This document shows, one piece after another, positions 33,248-41,584 of a stretch of DNA of 64,000 nt. Location: the NCBI GenBank assembly GCA_003149935.1, contig QAMH01000009.1:12133-76132 (forward strand), read 5' to 3'. The stretch is from Coriobacteriia bacterium (GTDB taxonomy: Bacteria > Actinomycetota > Coriobacteriia > Coriobacteriales > QAMH01). The notes under the pieces are model-generated. The model saw only the letters and a program-made list of their open reading frames with translations, ran no database searches and was not told where the DNA came from. A program made the position numbers and the translations under genes. Position 1 is the stretch's first letter. Each line of letters starts with the position of its first letter.

Positions 33248-35536
33248 TTACAAGTCGAAGTCCACGGCGCTTCGTTGGAACAGCCGCCGTTTTATCTCAA
33301 GAAGGTATCCCGTCATTGCCGCATCTTGAAGCTTGCCGATGTGGTCAATGACATCAAGCAGATTATCCTTGTTCAGAATCTCCAATTCAAGAAGCTCGTC
33401 AATTGCCGTGCGATCGTCATGGCGCGTAATCGCCTCGCACACTTCCTCAAGGTTTTTGGTAAGGACTTGCGTGAGCATAATCTTGTTGGTGCTGCTCATG
33501 AGGATGGGATCAGCCAGGCGCTCTATCGCGAGTTTGGCCTGCCCGTATACGTCGAAATCATCGTGCGCACCACTCGTCTTCTTGTCGAATTCGTGCATGT
33601 TGACAATCGCGCTGTCGTAGTGCTTGAAAATGCGCGCCAGGTCGACCGAGCTGCTCAGGTTAAACGCAAGCTGGATTTCGTGCGCGCTACGCGGGGCATC
33701 CGGAAAGTAGAAATCGAAGCTTGCATGGCCCTCATGGGGCTCGTCCAGATCGATGTGGAAGTGCTCCACAAAGCAATCGAGGCTCAATCCGCGCATGCCG
33801 ACGTGCCGAATGCGATCGCTTAGAAACAGCTCACGCAGATGACGAGCGCCGCCAAAGGCATAGGGATCGATGGCGCTCACATCCTCGGGAATCCTCACGC
33901 TTTCAACGCCATCGGCATAGACGACGACGTGCGAGCCACCCTCATCATGGCGCTCGATGAGCAGCCCGGGGACAGAATAGAAGCGCTCGTTGCCCTCCTC
34001 GACGCCGATGCTCGTGAGGGAAGGGGCCTCGTCACCGTTGTGCGCGCCATGCGTGATGAGCGCGGTGTTGCCAAGGCGCTTCAGCTTGCGGGGAATGAAG
34101 GCGCGCGAAAGCGAGGTGTCGAGGAAGGCCTCGTCGCCCACCTCCTCGAGCGTCGAGGGAAAGTCGGCGATGGCAAGCTCGTGGCAATCGCGGAAGGCCG
34201 CATCCCCGATGCGCAGCAAGCCCTCGGGCAGCGTGACCTTCGTGACGTGCGCATGATGCGCGAAGGCATGCGGCTCGATTTCGATCGTGCCGGGCTGCAC
34301 CGCGTACTCACGTGCCTTGTCATCGAGCAGATGCACGAAGTGCTTGCCCTCGGGCGTGTTGCGATACAGACCGCCCTCGCGGTCGATTTCGAGAATGCCA
34401 CCTGCGGCGATGGAAAAGCCCGCATCATCCCCGGAAAAGCCGAGCTTGGTGTCGGCCGCGATGCTATTGCCCAGCGTCTCGAGCGTCGCGGGCACGCGCA
34501 AGGTCTCGATACCCGTCCCGGTGAACGCGTCGTCGCCGATGGACACGAGCCCTTCGTCGAGGGTGACCTGGGTGAGCTTGCGGCAGCGGAAGAAGGCGCG
34601 CTCGCCGATGGTGCGCAGGTCGCGCGGAGACGTGAAGCTCTCGAGACCCGAATAGGAGAACGCGTAGTCCTCGATCGTGGTGATGGTGTCGGGGAGCTCG
34701 ACTTCGTAGAGCTCGGAGCGATTCGCAAAGGCCTTCTTCTCGATGACCTGACAACCATCGGGCACGACGTAGCGCTCGCAAGACAGCGCCAGCACTCGCA
34801 GGTGCGCACCCTCGTGTGCGAAGATGGCTTGCCCGTCGGTCGTTATGTAGGGGTTCTCGTCATCGATGCGGATGCTCTCGAGCTTGCCCTGGGCAAAGAG
34901 ACCCGGCGCGAAGTCGTAGGTGGCAAAGCCGATGACGAGTGTGCGCAGCTGACCCTCGTCGAAGATGCTCGAAGTGACGCGCGCGAGCATGCCGGGCAAG
35001 ACGAGCTCCGCGAGCTCACGACAACCGCGAACCCACGACGAGTCATAGGTCTCGACGTTGCGGGGTAAGACGAGGCGCTCGAGCTTCATGCACGAGCGAA
35101 ACGCGCAGTTGCCGATCTTCTCGATCTGCGGCGAGCAGATGATCTCGCGCACCGATTCGAGATACGAGCACGCATCGACGGCTAGCTCGGCCACCGGTTT
35201 GTCCTCGATGGTGGCGGGAATCTCGAGCGTGGTGGCATCGGTCTTGCAGCCGATGATGCGCACGTACTCGTCATGCACGGTCACGTACTCCCACAGCGTA
35301 CCGTCATCGAGCATGAGCGCGCGCTCCTCCGAGCACGCAGCCGCATCCTCGCGAACGAGACGCTCGTGTTCGTCGTGGTTGCGCGCGAAGATCTCCTGCA
35401 TGCGCTCGACTTCCTCGACGCTTCTCAATCCATCGCTCAGAGCCACGACAGCCACTTCCTTGATTCTCGAGAACTCCTCGTCGCCTTCGGCGTCAAGGCC
35501 ACCAGTCATAACCGGCATTTCCCTACCCCAGCCCAT
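33248..35536 (-). CDS. Cytoplasmic leucine-rich-repeat (BspA/LRR_5-type) protein
   Basis: 762 aa. About residues 80-620 contain irregular repeats of the BspA type, for example QVIEKKAFANRSELYEVELP, TITTIEDYAFSYSGLESF, RTIGERAFFRCRKLTQVTL and VSIGDDAFTGTGIETLRVP. The last ~130 residues are helical and charged without an evident family (KIMLTQVLTKNLEEVCEAITRH). There is no signal peptide, membrane anchor or sorting signal, unlike most BspA-like surface proteins, so it probably acts inside the cell as a recognition surface. The ATG at 35518 after GGGGTAGGG is an alternative start. It starts 2 bases after the methyltransferase gene and precedes the VWA gene by 11 bases. Confidence 0.85.
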   Translation of the reverse strand: MGWGREMPVMTGGLDAEGDEEFSRIKEVAVVALSDGLRSVEEVERMQEIFARNHDEHERLVREDAAACSEERALMLDDGTLWEYVTVHDEYVRIIGCKTDATTLEIPATIEDKPVAELAVDACSYLESVREIICSPQIEKIGNCAFRSCMKLERLVLPRNVETYDSSWVRGCRELAELVLPGMLARVTSSIFDEGQLRTLVIGFATYDFAPGLFAQGKLESIRIDDENPYITTDGQAIFAHEGAHLRVLALSCERYVVPDGCQVIEKKAFANRSELYEVELPDTITTIEDYAFSYSGLESFTSPRDLRTIGERAFFRCRKLTQVTLDEGLVSIGDDAFTGTGIETLRVPATLETLGNSIAADTKLGFSGDDAGFSIAAGGILEIDREGGLYRNTPEGKHFVHLLDDKAREYAVQPGTIEIEPHAFAHHAHVTKVTLPEGLLRIGDAAFRDCHELAIADFPSTLEEVGDEAFLDTSLSRAFIPRKLKRLGNTALITHGAHNGDEAPSLTSIGVEEGNERFYSVPGLLIERHDEGGSHVVVYADGVESVRIPEDVSAIDPYAFGGARHLRELFLSDRIRHVGMRGLSLDCFVEHFHIDLDEPHEGHASFDFYFPDAPRSAHEIQLAFNLSSSVDLARIFKHYDSAIVNMHEFDKKTSGAHDDFDVYGQAKLAIERLADPILMSSTNKIMLTQVLTKNLEEVCEAITRHDDRTAIDELLELEILNKDNLLDVIDHIGKLQDAAMTGYLLEIKRRLFQRSAVDFDL

Positions 35537-35538
35537 CT

Positions 35539-36297
35539 CTAGCGAAAATCGCTCATGTCCTTGAGCAGGAAGGCCTGGTAGTCGAAGCCACCGAGCTTCT
35601 CGACGTTCACGACGCAGCTCGTGAAGCGCGCCTCCTCGTCCGTCTCGACAATGGGCGCCTGCCCGTCTGCGGCCACGGCGTCGCAGGGCTGGATGGGACG
35701 CGCCTCGAGCGTCTCGTAGGTGGGCATGTCCATACCGGCGTTATGCAGCCAGAGCGCGAAGTTCTTGCGATTCGGGGCCGCCTGGACGACGTTTCCGATT
35801 GCGCGCGCCTCGGCGATGACCTTCTTGTCGCGCGGTGTCGTGGCGAGCACCGTCTGACACACGAGTTTGCCGCCCGGTACGAGCAGGCGGCCGATGAGCT
35901 TGATGACGTACGCCGGATCGTAGAAAAGGTTGAGGGCGCTATTGACATAGACGTAATCGAGGCTGCCCTCCTCGATGCCGATCTGGTCGATCATCTCAGG
36001 ATACGCGACGACGAATTCCATGTTGCTCTCGGTGAGCTTGTTCTTCTCGACTGCATGAGCCTCACCCTCGCGGGCGCGCTCGATGAAGGGCTTGCGCCAA
36101 TCGATGCCGATGACGTGACCGGCCGGACCCACGTGATCAGAGAGCTTGTAGGCGCCCTTGCCGCGGCGGCATGCCAAGTCGAGGACGGTCTGATCGTTCA
36201 AGCCGCCGGGAACGAACATCTCGCAGCGACTATCGAGGCCACCTGCCTCGGGAAGCTGCGCGTAATATGCCGCAAGATCGTCGAGCGTGAACGCCAT
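35539..36297 (-). CDS. SAM-dependent methyltransferase (ArsM-like fold), first gene of the MoxR/VWA operon
   Basis: 252 aa. A class I methyltransferase with motif I TVLDLACRRGKGAYKLSD, acidic motif II VIGIDWRKPFIERA, then MEFVVAYPEM, LDYVYVNSALNLFYDP and LIGRLLVPGGKLVCQTVL. The overall order resembles arsenite methyltransferases (GPxGHVIGID), but the glycine-rich loop is ACRRGKG in place of the usual GCGTG type. The same unusual loop occurs in the methyltransferase half of the MoxR fusion four genes on, so the two are paralogous. Substrate unknown: arsenic, a small molecule, RNA or a protein are all possible. It begins the operon just downstream of tRNA-Thr and its terminator. Confidence 0.88.
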   Translation of the reverse strand: MAFTLDDLAAYYAQLPEAGGLDSRCEMFVPGGLNDQTVLDLACRRGKGAYKLSDHVGPAGHVIGIDWRKPFIERAREGEAHAVEKNKLTESNMEFVVAYPEMIDQIGIEEGSLDYVYVNSALNLFYDPAYVIKLIGRLLVPGGKLVCQTVLATTPRDKKVIAEARAIGNVVQAAPNRKNFALWLHNAGMDMPTYETLEARPIQPCDAVAADGQAPIVETDEEARFTSCVVNVEKLGGFDYQAFLLKDMSDFR

Positions 36298-36313
36298 AGA
36301 TGCCTCCTAGAAG

Positions 36314-36335
36314 AAAAAGGCCCGCGACGCGGGCC
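36314..36335 (-). terminator. Terminator after tRNA-Thr
   Basis: On the minus strand GGCCCGC pairs with GCGGGCC over a 3-base loop and is followed by TTTTT. It lies between the tRNA and the methyltransferase start, so the operon must have its own promoter or use read-through. Confidence 0.85.
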
Positions 36336-36347
36336 CCAGGTTTTTGA

Positions 36348-36423
36348 TGGTGCCGACGAAGAGACTCGAACTCTTGACCCCCGCATTACGAGTGCGGTGC
36401 TCTACCAGCTGAGCTACATCGGC
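36348..36423 (-). tRNA. tRNA-Thr (anticodon CGT)
   Basis: 76 nt with encoded CCA. Acceptor GCCGATG pairs with CGTCGGC (one G-T wobble), D arm around GCTCAGCTGGTAGAGC, anticodon stem CCGCA/TGCGG with loop CTCGTAA, giving anticodon CGT for ACG codons, and T arm with GTTCGAGTC. Transcribed toward the methyltransferase operon. Confidence 0.96.
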
Positions 36424-36545
36424 CTACGCGTTTCGCGCAGTTGCACAGTCTATCAGACTCATGTGCGTTTGTGGGAACAAACCCGGCAATTGGTAACGAG
36501 GAGGTTTTATCAGAATCAAGTGGCTGTCTCGCTTGTAGCAGGCAA

Positions 36546-36738
36546 ATAATTTTCGATTATGTGTAACCGAGAAAAGCAACATGCAGAAAAAATGCGATTA
36601 TGTGTAATCGGGAGCCAACAGCGTGTAGATAATTTTCGATTGTGTGGGAGCCGCTGCGTATTCATCCCACATAATCGAAAAAAACATGTAATTGAATCCG
36701 AACCATCACACATAATCGAAAAAAACGTGCAGCTGATC
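36546..36738. repeat. Five copies of a TTTTCGATTATGTG motif in the tRNA-Thr/rdgB gap
   Basis: Plus-oriented copies at about 36546-36564, 36591-36610 and 36629-36647, minus-oriented at 36668-36684 and 36707-36725. Copies 3 and 4 form a 16-17-bp inverted repeat; copy 2 is itself palindromic (CGATTA-TGTG-TAATCG). This AT-rich stretch contrasts with its surroundings. The rest of the 357-bp gap shows no gene. Confidence 0.75.
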
Positions 36739-36780
36739 CCCCGTGATTACACGAAATCACAAAAAACGTCCCTGTTGTCC

Positions 36781-37389
36781 TTAGTCGCGTTTCTCGAACT
36801 CGCGGATGAAGGCGCGCAGCGCCTCGCCACGATGGGAGATAGCATCCTTTTGCTCGGAGGGCACCTCGGCTGTGGTGAGCTTGCCGTCAAAGGCATCGGC
36901 ATAGAAGAGTGGGTCGTAGCCAAAGCCGTTGTTGCCGCGCTCCTCGTAGCCAATCCTTCCCTCGCAGCTACCGTGCGCCACGATTTCGGAATCGTCCGTA
37001 TCGACGAAGACGAGCGTGCAGACGAAGCGCGCCGTGCGCTCGTCATCGGGCACGTCTGCCAGCAGTTCGAGCAGCTTGGCGTTGTTGTCGGCATCGGTCG
37101 CGTCTTCGCCTGCGAAGCGGCTCGAGAAGACGCCGGGTGCGCCGTCGAGCGCATCGACGACCAGGCCACTGTCGTCGGCAAGTGCGGGAAGCCCCGTGTT
37201 ATCACGCGCGGCCAACGCCTTGATGCGGGCGTTCCCCTCGAAGTCATCGGCATCTTCGACGGGCTCCGGATACGTGCCGCAGTCCTTGAAGCTCACGAAT
37301 TCCCATCCCGTGACCGGGGCGAGCATGCGAGAAATCTCCTCGAGCTTATGAGCGTTATTCGTTGCGATAACGACCTTCTTCGTAGCCAT
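36781..37389 (-). CDS. rdgB: XTP/dITP diphosphatase (non-canonical purine NTP pyrophosphatase)
   Basis: House-cleaning enzyme that hydrolyses XTP, ITP and dITP to the monophosphates. 202 aa with VVIATNNAHKLEEISRML at the start (nucleotide-binding SNN-K motif), FEGNARIKALAA, ALADDSGLVVDALDGAPGVFSSRFAG, GNNGFGYDPLFY and the C-terminal SHRGEALR, all family signatures. It starts 2 bases after the rph stop; the murI-rph-rdgB order is common in bacteria, giving one operon with pepF upstream. Confidence 0.96.
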   Translation of the reverse strand: MATKKVVIATNNAHKLEEISRMLAPVTGWEFVSFKDCGTYPEPVEDADDFEGNARIKALAARDNTGLPALADDSGLVVDALDGAPGVFSSRFAGEDATDADNNAKLLELLADVPDDERTARFVCTLVFVDTDDSEIVAHGSCEGRIGYEERGNNGFGYDPLFYADAFDGKLTTAEVPSEQKDAISHRGEALRAFIREFEKRD

Positions 37390-37391
37390 GC

Positions 37392-38126
37392 CTATTCCTC
37401 CAAGGCTCTTCTTTGGTCTGCGAGCAGCTCCTCAATGCCAATGGTCGCGACGTCGAGCATCTTGTTGAGCTTGCTGCGATCGAAGGAGCACTGCTCACCC
37501 GTGCCCTGGACCTCGATGATCTCGCCACGCGCGTTCATGATGAGGTTGAGGTCGACCTCGGCGCGCGAGTCCTCCTGGTAGTCCAGGTCGAGCAGGATGC
37601 GTCCGTCCACCTGGCCAACGCTGATGGCGGCGACTTGGTCGATGATGGGACTCGTCTTGATCTTGCCGGCGTTCTGCCACATCTCGAGCGCGTCGTGCAG
37701 CGCGACCCACGCCCCCGTGATGGCCGCCGTGCGCGTACCGCCGTCCGCCTGCAGCACGTCGCAGTCAACGGTGAAGGTGACCTCGCCGCCCAAGCCGGTC
37801 ATATCGACTGCCGAGCGCAGGCTGCGTCCGATGAGGCGCTCGATCTCCATGCTACGGCCCTTACGCGTAAGGTGCTCGCGCGACGTGCGCTTGGCAGTTG
37901 ACGCCGGAAGCATTGCGTACTCGGCGGTTATCCAGCCGGCACCGGCGCCTTTGCGCCACGCCTTGACACGCTCCTCGATGCTGACCGCACACAAAACCTT
38001 AGTCGCGCCCGTCTCGATGAGGCACGAGCCGGGGACGTTATCGAGAAAGTGCCGCGTGATCTTAGTGGGGCGTTTCTCCTCGGGACCGCGCCCGTAGGAG
38101 CGTCCCAAACCGATATTGAACGTCAT
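37392..38126 (-). CDS. rph: Ribonuclease PH
   Basis: Phosphate-dependent 3'-5' exoribonuclease that trims tRNA and other RNA 3' ends. 244 aa; RNase PH core with GSCLIETGATKVLCAVS, AEYAMLPASTAKRTSRE, RLIGRSLRSAVDM, DCDVLQADGGTRTAAITGAWVAL and LDLDYQEDSRAEVDLNL carrying the catalytic aspartates. 12 bases downstream of murI and 2 before rdgB. Confidence 0.97.
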   Translation of the reverse strand: MTFNIGLGRSYGRGPEEKRPTKITRHFLDNVPGSCLIETGATKVLCAVSIEERVKAWRKGAGAGWITAEYAMLPASTAKRTSREHLTRKGRSMEIERLIGRSLRSAVDMTGLGGEVTFTVDCDVLQADGGTRTAAITGAWVALHDALEMWQNAGKIKTSPIIDQVAAISVGQVDGRILLDLDYQEDSRAEVDLNLIMNARGEIIEVQGTGEQCSFDRSKLNKMLDVATIGIEELLADQRRALEE

Positions 38127-38138
38127 ATTCTCTCCTGT

Positions 38139-38999
38139 CTAGAGTTCGTTGACACCCACATAGGTAAGGTCCTCGATAGGCTGGCCGAAGATATGCCCAC
38201 CGATGGTGCGAAAATCGTCCAAATCCTCACCCGTGGTATAGAAACTGCTATGTTGCGGTATCGAGCCGTCGGCCAGATGACCACGATAGGAAAGCGTCTC
38301 GACGACCTCCTTGGCTGTCTCCTCCGACGAGGAAATGATGGAGACGTTTTCACCCACGGCTTGCTGAATAAGCGGGGCAAGCACCGGGTAGTGCGTGCAG
38401 CCTAGGACAAGCGTGTCGACGCCGGCCTTCTTGATGGGATCGAGATAATCGCGCGCGATCGTCTGGAATGCCGGGCGCAGGTACACGTCACTTGCCTCGG
38501 CTGTGAGCCGCTCGATGGGACTATTGGAGCGACGGATACCGTCCTCGACAATTTCGACGAAGCGCGGCGTTGCCGTGGAAAACGCGGTCACTCCCGCATC
38601 GAGATTGCGAATCGTGTCCGGATAGATACCCGAATCAATCGTCGCCTGCGTAGCAATGACACCCACGCGGCGGTTGCGCGTCATGCGAACAGCCCCGCGC
38701 GCCCCTGGTTCGACCACGCCGATGACCGGCACGTCAAACTCCATCTGAGCAAGCGCGAGTCCGGCCGCCGTTGCCGTATTGCATGCGATGATGATGAGCT
38801 TCACATCGTGCTGGGAAAGCCAGCTGCCAATCTGATGCACGAAACCACGCACCTCGCGCAAATCGCGCGGACCATAGGGGCAACGTGCCGTGTCGCCAAA
38901 GAAGATGAGCGACTCCTGTGGCAAGCGCTCGTGGACGGCGCGCGCGACGGTGAGACCACCAAAGCCGGAATCGAATATGCCAATCGGGGCGTTGTTCAT
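38139..38999 (-). CDS. murI: Glutamate racemase
   Basis: Makes D-glutamate for peptidoglycan from L-glutamate, cofactor-independent. 286 aa. IGIFDSGFGGLTVARAV at the N-terminus; the two catalytic cysteines are in IIACNTATAAGL and LVLGCTHYPVLAPLI; DTARCPYGPR is the family substrate-loop. It starts 7 bases after pepF and is followed by rph. D-glutamate also feeds the MurT/GatD-dependent amidation encoded at 50-52 kb. Confidence 0.97.
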   Translation of the reverse strand: MNNAPIGIFDSGFGGLTVARAVHERLPQESLIFFGDTARCPYGPRDLREVRGFVHQIGSWLSQHDVKLIIIACNTATAAGLALAQMEFDVPVIGVVEPGARGAVRMTRNRRVGVIATQATIDSGIYPDTIRNLDAGVTAFSTATPRFVEIVEDGIRRSNSPIERLTAEASDVYLRPAFQTIARDYLDPIKKAGVDTLVLGCTHYPVLAPLIQQAVGENVSIISSSEETAKEVVETLSYRGHLADGSIPQHSSFYTTGEDLDDFRTIGGHIFGQPIEDLTYVGVNEL

Positions 39000-39006
39000 A
39001 ACCCCG

Positions 39007-40800
39007 TTATCTTAGCGCATCAGCTAGCTCATCGATAAGCTCATCGAAGTAGGCAAGCGCCGCCGCCGTCGGCTCGGGCGTAGTCATGTCCACTCCCGCT
39101 CCCTTGAGGAGCTCGATGGGCGTTTTGCTTGAGCCGCCGGACAAGAAGCCAAGATAGTCGGCCACGGCGGGAGCGCCCTCATTGAGGATGCGGTTCGACA
39201 GCGCAATGGCGGCAGAGAAGCCCGTCGCGTATTGATACACGTAATACTGGTAGTAAAAATGCGGGATACGTGCCCACTCGACGGCAATCTGGTCATCCAC
39301 GACAATGTCCGGGCCATAGTAGCTGGCGTTTAGTTCGCGGTAGATCTCGCCCAATGCCTCGGCAGTGATGCCCTCGCCTCGGGCGGCGATTTCGTTGAAG
39401 GCGAGCTCGAATTCGGCAAACATCGTCTGACGGTACAGCGTACCCTTAAATTGCTCGAGGAAATGATTAAGAATGTAGGCACGTTCGCGTGAATCGGTGC
39501 GTGTCTTGAGCAGATGCTGGGTGAGCAGAGCCTCGTTAACCGTCGAAGCGACCTCGGCCACGAAGATCACGTAATCGGAATACACGGCGGGCTGGCCCTT
39601 GCAGCTCAGGTACGTGTGGATGGAATGGCCCATCTCGTGGATGAGCGTGAAGACGTCATCGAGCTGCCCCTGGAAGTTCATGAGTATGACCGGATGCATG
39701 CCGTAGCCACCGGCAGAATACGCGCCGCTGCGCTTGCCGGGCGTCTCGTAGACGTCGATCCAGCGCTGCGACAGACCCTCGCGCACGATGGCCAGGTAGT
39801 CCTCCCCAAGCGGCGCAAGCGCCTCGAGGATGAGGTCGCATGCCTCCTCGTAGGTGAACTCCATGTCGACATCCTCGACGATGGGCACGTAAAGGTCGTA
39901 GAAGTGCAGCTCGTCGACGCCCAGTACCTGCTTGCGCAGCTCGACGTACTTGTGCATGGGCGCGAAATGCTCGTGCACGCAGGAGATGAGGTTGGTGTAG
40001 ACCTCGGTGGGCACCTCGTTTTGGTCGAGGCAATACTCGAGTGCCGTGGGATACTTGCGCGCGTCCGTGTAGAACTTGAGCTGCTTTGCCTGCGCTCCCA
40101 GCGTCGCGGCTGCCGTGTTGCGGAATTGCGTATACGCTGCATACAGGGAGGTATAGGCCGACTTACGTAGCACGCGGTCATCCGACATCATGAGCGGGAC
40201 GTAGCTGCCATGGGTAACGGGGTGGGTCTCGCCTTGCGCGTCGATGGCGTCCTCGAACGTGAGGTCGGCATCGTTGAAGAGCGAGAAGATGTGCTCGGGC
40301 TGCATGGCCATGTCCTGTGCGCGGGCAAGCAGTTCTTCTTCGGCATCGCCCAGAATGTGGCCGCGCTGGCGGAACACGACGTCAAGCGCGCGGCGATACA
40401 GCACGAGGTCCGGACAGCTAGCGTAGAAGCGTTCGATCTGCTCGTCATCGAGCTTCAGAATCTCCGGCGCAAACCAGCTCGTGGCAGACGAGACCTCAGT
40501 GTAGACAGAGATAACCTGCGCGGAGTAATCCTGATAGGTGGCATTGCGCGTGTCCTCATCGAGCTTGCGCTGCGCATAGTTCACGAACTTGCCGAGCTCG
40601 ATGCCCACCTCGTCGCTCAGCCGCAGATAGGCAAGCAGATCCTCGGCCGACTTCGAAACCTTGCCGCGAAATGCAGCGAGCGTGGCCGCATAGCCTTTCG
40701 CTTCCTCGAGTGCGACGAGGAACGCCTCGTCACCGGCATAGATGCTGGAAAGATCCCAGCGATAGCGCTCGTCGATTTCATCACGCGATTGATAAGCCAT
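39007..40800 (-). CDS. pepF: Oligoendopeptidase F (M3B metallopeptidase)
   Basis: Cytoplasmic zinc peptidase cleaving short peptides, 597 aa, the typical length. The zinc site is LIHEMGHSIHTYLS (HExxH) with the third ligand in VAEVASTVNEALL about 25 residues on. The N-terminus RYRWDLSSIYAGDEAF and the C-terminus WARIPHFYYQYYVYQYATGFSAA are family hallmarks. No signal peptide. First gene of the pepF-murI-rph-rdgB operon; the gap upstream leads to tmRNA. Confidence 0.96.
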   Translation of the reverse strand: MAYQSRDEIDERYRWDLSSIYAGDEAFLVALEEAKGYAATLAAFRGKVSKSAEDLLAYLRLSDEVGIELGKFVNYAQRKLDEDTRNATYQDYSAQVISVYTEVSSATSWFAPEILKLDDEQIERFYASCPDLVLYRRALDVVFRQRGHILGDAEEELLARAQDMAMQPEHIFSLFNDADLTFEDAIDAQGETHPVTHGSYVPLMMSDDRVLRKSAYTSLYAAYTQFRNTAAATLGAQAKQLKFYTDARKYPTALEYCLDQNEVPTEVYTNLISCVHEHFAPMHKYVELRKQVLGVDELHFYDLYVPIVEDVDMEFTYEEACDLILEALAPLGEDYLAIVREGLSQRWIDVYETPGKRSGAYSAGGYGMHPVILMNFQGQLDDVFTLIHEMGHSIHTYLSCKGQPAVYSDYVIFVAEVASTVNEALLTQHLLKTRTDSRERAYILNHFLEQFKGTLYRQTMFAEFELAFNEIAARGEGITAEALGEIYRELNASYYGPDIVVDDQIAVEWARIPHFYYQYYVYQYATGFSAAIALSNRILNEGAPAVADYLGFLSGGSSKTPIELLKGAGVDMTTPEPTAAALAYFDELIDELADALR

Positions 40801-40898
40801 GATTCACCGCTTTCCTAATGTTTTTGGTGTTGCAAGACATTGTAGATATAAAAAGACGAACTATCCCCATACGAAGATAGCTCGTCATCTTCTTGTAC

Positions 40899-41280
40899 TG
40901 GTGGAGGTGCGGAGAATCGAACTCCGGTCCACGATAATCCTGCGAAAGGTGTCTCCAAGCTCAGTCGATGTTCAGTAGGAAACCGCCAAGCACATCGACA
41001 AGCGAAAACGGTTTCCTGTCGGTTCGGTCTTAGCCCGGGGCATACCGTCTACGTCCCCGGGAGCAACCTCCTTTAAATGATCCCGTGCAGATGCCAGAGG
41101 TTTAGCAGCTGGTTGGGAGGGCTGAACCTAAATTAGGCAGCCAGGGCGACAGGCTGAGCCTGCGCACCCTTGAAAGAAACAACTTTGCCAGTTAATTGGC
41201 TTTACCCCTGTTTAACGTGGCGAGGAGACCACGGCCTGCTGCCCTTCGCTCAAACTATCCTGTCGAAACCAGTCACCCCC
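40899..41280 (-). ncRNA. ssrA: Transfer-messenger RNA (tmRNA)
   Basis: 382 nt rescuing stalled ribosomes together with SmpB. The 5' end GGGGGTGACTGGTTTCGACA pairs with the tRNA-like 3' end, which has the T-arm TTCGATTCTC and terminates CACCTCCACCA. The tag frame starts at GGC AAA and reads GKVVSFKGAQAQPVALAA before TAA, an 18-residue tag (19 with the charged Ala) whose end LAA is the protease degron. That is longer than the 8-15-residue encoded tags of E. coli and B. subtilis. smpB is next to it in the same direction. Confidence 0.96.
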
Positions 41281-41326
41281 AGTTTCAAACCCTTTTCAAA
41301 GTCCACCCGCCTCAAGCGGATTTCCC

Positions 41327-41355
41327 AGTATACGCCCCGCTTACGAGGACCTCAA
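41327..41355 (-). promoter_or_regulatory. Putative sigma-70 promoter of ssrA
   Basis: On the minus strand TTGAGG (41350-41355) and TATACT (41327-41332) are exactly 17 bases apart; the mature tmRNA 5' end lies about 45 bases downstream, leaving a short leader for RNase P removal. Confidence 0.65.
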
Positions 41356-41429
41356 GCAACAGGTACGCGACAATGTAATCTAGCAGCACCCGATCTTCAG
41401 GCAATGCGGTTTCGCTCGCATCCGCACGC

Positions 41430-41550
41430 TGCCAAGAATGCATAGTCAGTGACCATCTATAGCGTCTTTGTGCCAAAGATGCGGGTCAGTGACCAGATTA
41501 TCTGGCATCTTGCCAAAGATGCGAGTCAGTGACCCGGTAACTTGGCACTT
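41430..41550. repeat. Three tandem ~40-bp repeats with GTCAGTGACC
   Basis: Units start at 41430, 41471 and 41511; each begins TGCCAA(A)GATGC and contains GTCAGTGACC. Units 2 and 3 are the most alike. A TGGCATCTTGCCA inverted repeat lies at the junction of 2 and 3. They sit in the smpB-ssrA gap; 41281-41584 holds no other gene. Confidence 0.8.
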
Positions 41551-41584
41551 TGCAGTCAGGCGCGTTGCTTCTTGGCACATCGCC

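Noticed and set aside
36546..36738. CRISPR array or tRNA-like gene
   Set aside because: Copies occur in both orientations with irregular spacing; no cloverleaf.
41430..41550. CRISPR array
   Set aside because: Only three imperfect 40-bp units, spacers not unique in type and no cas genes nearby.
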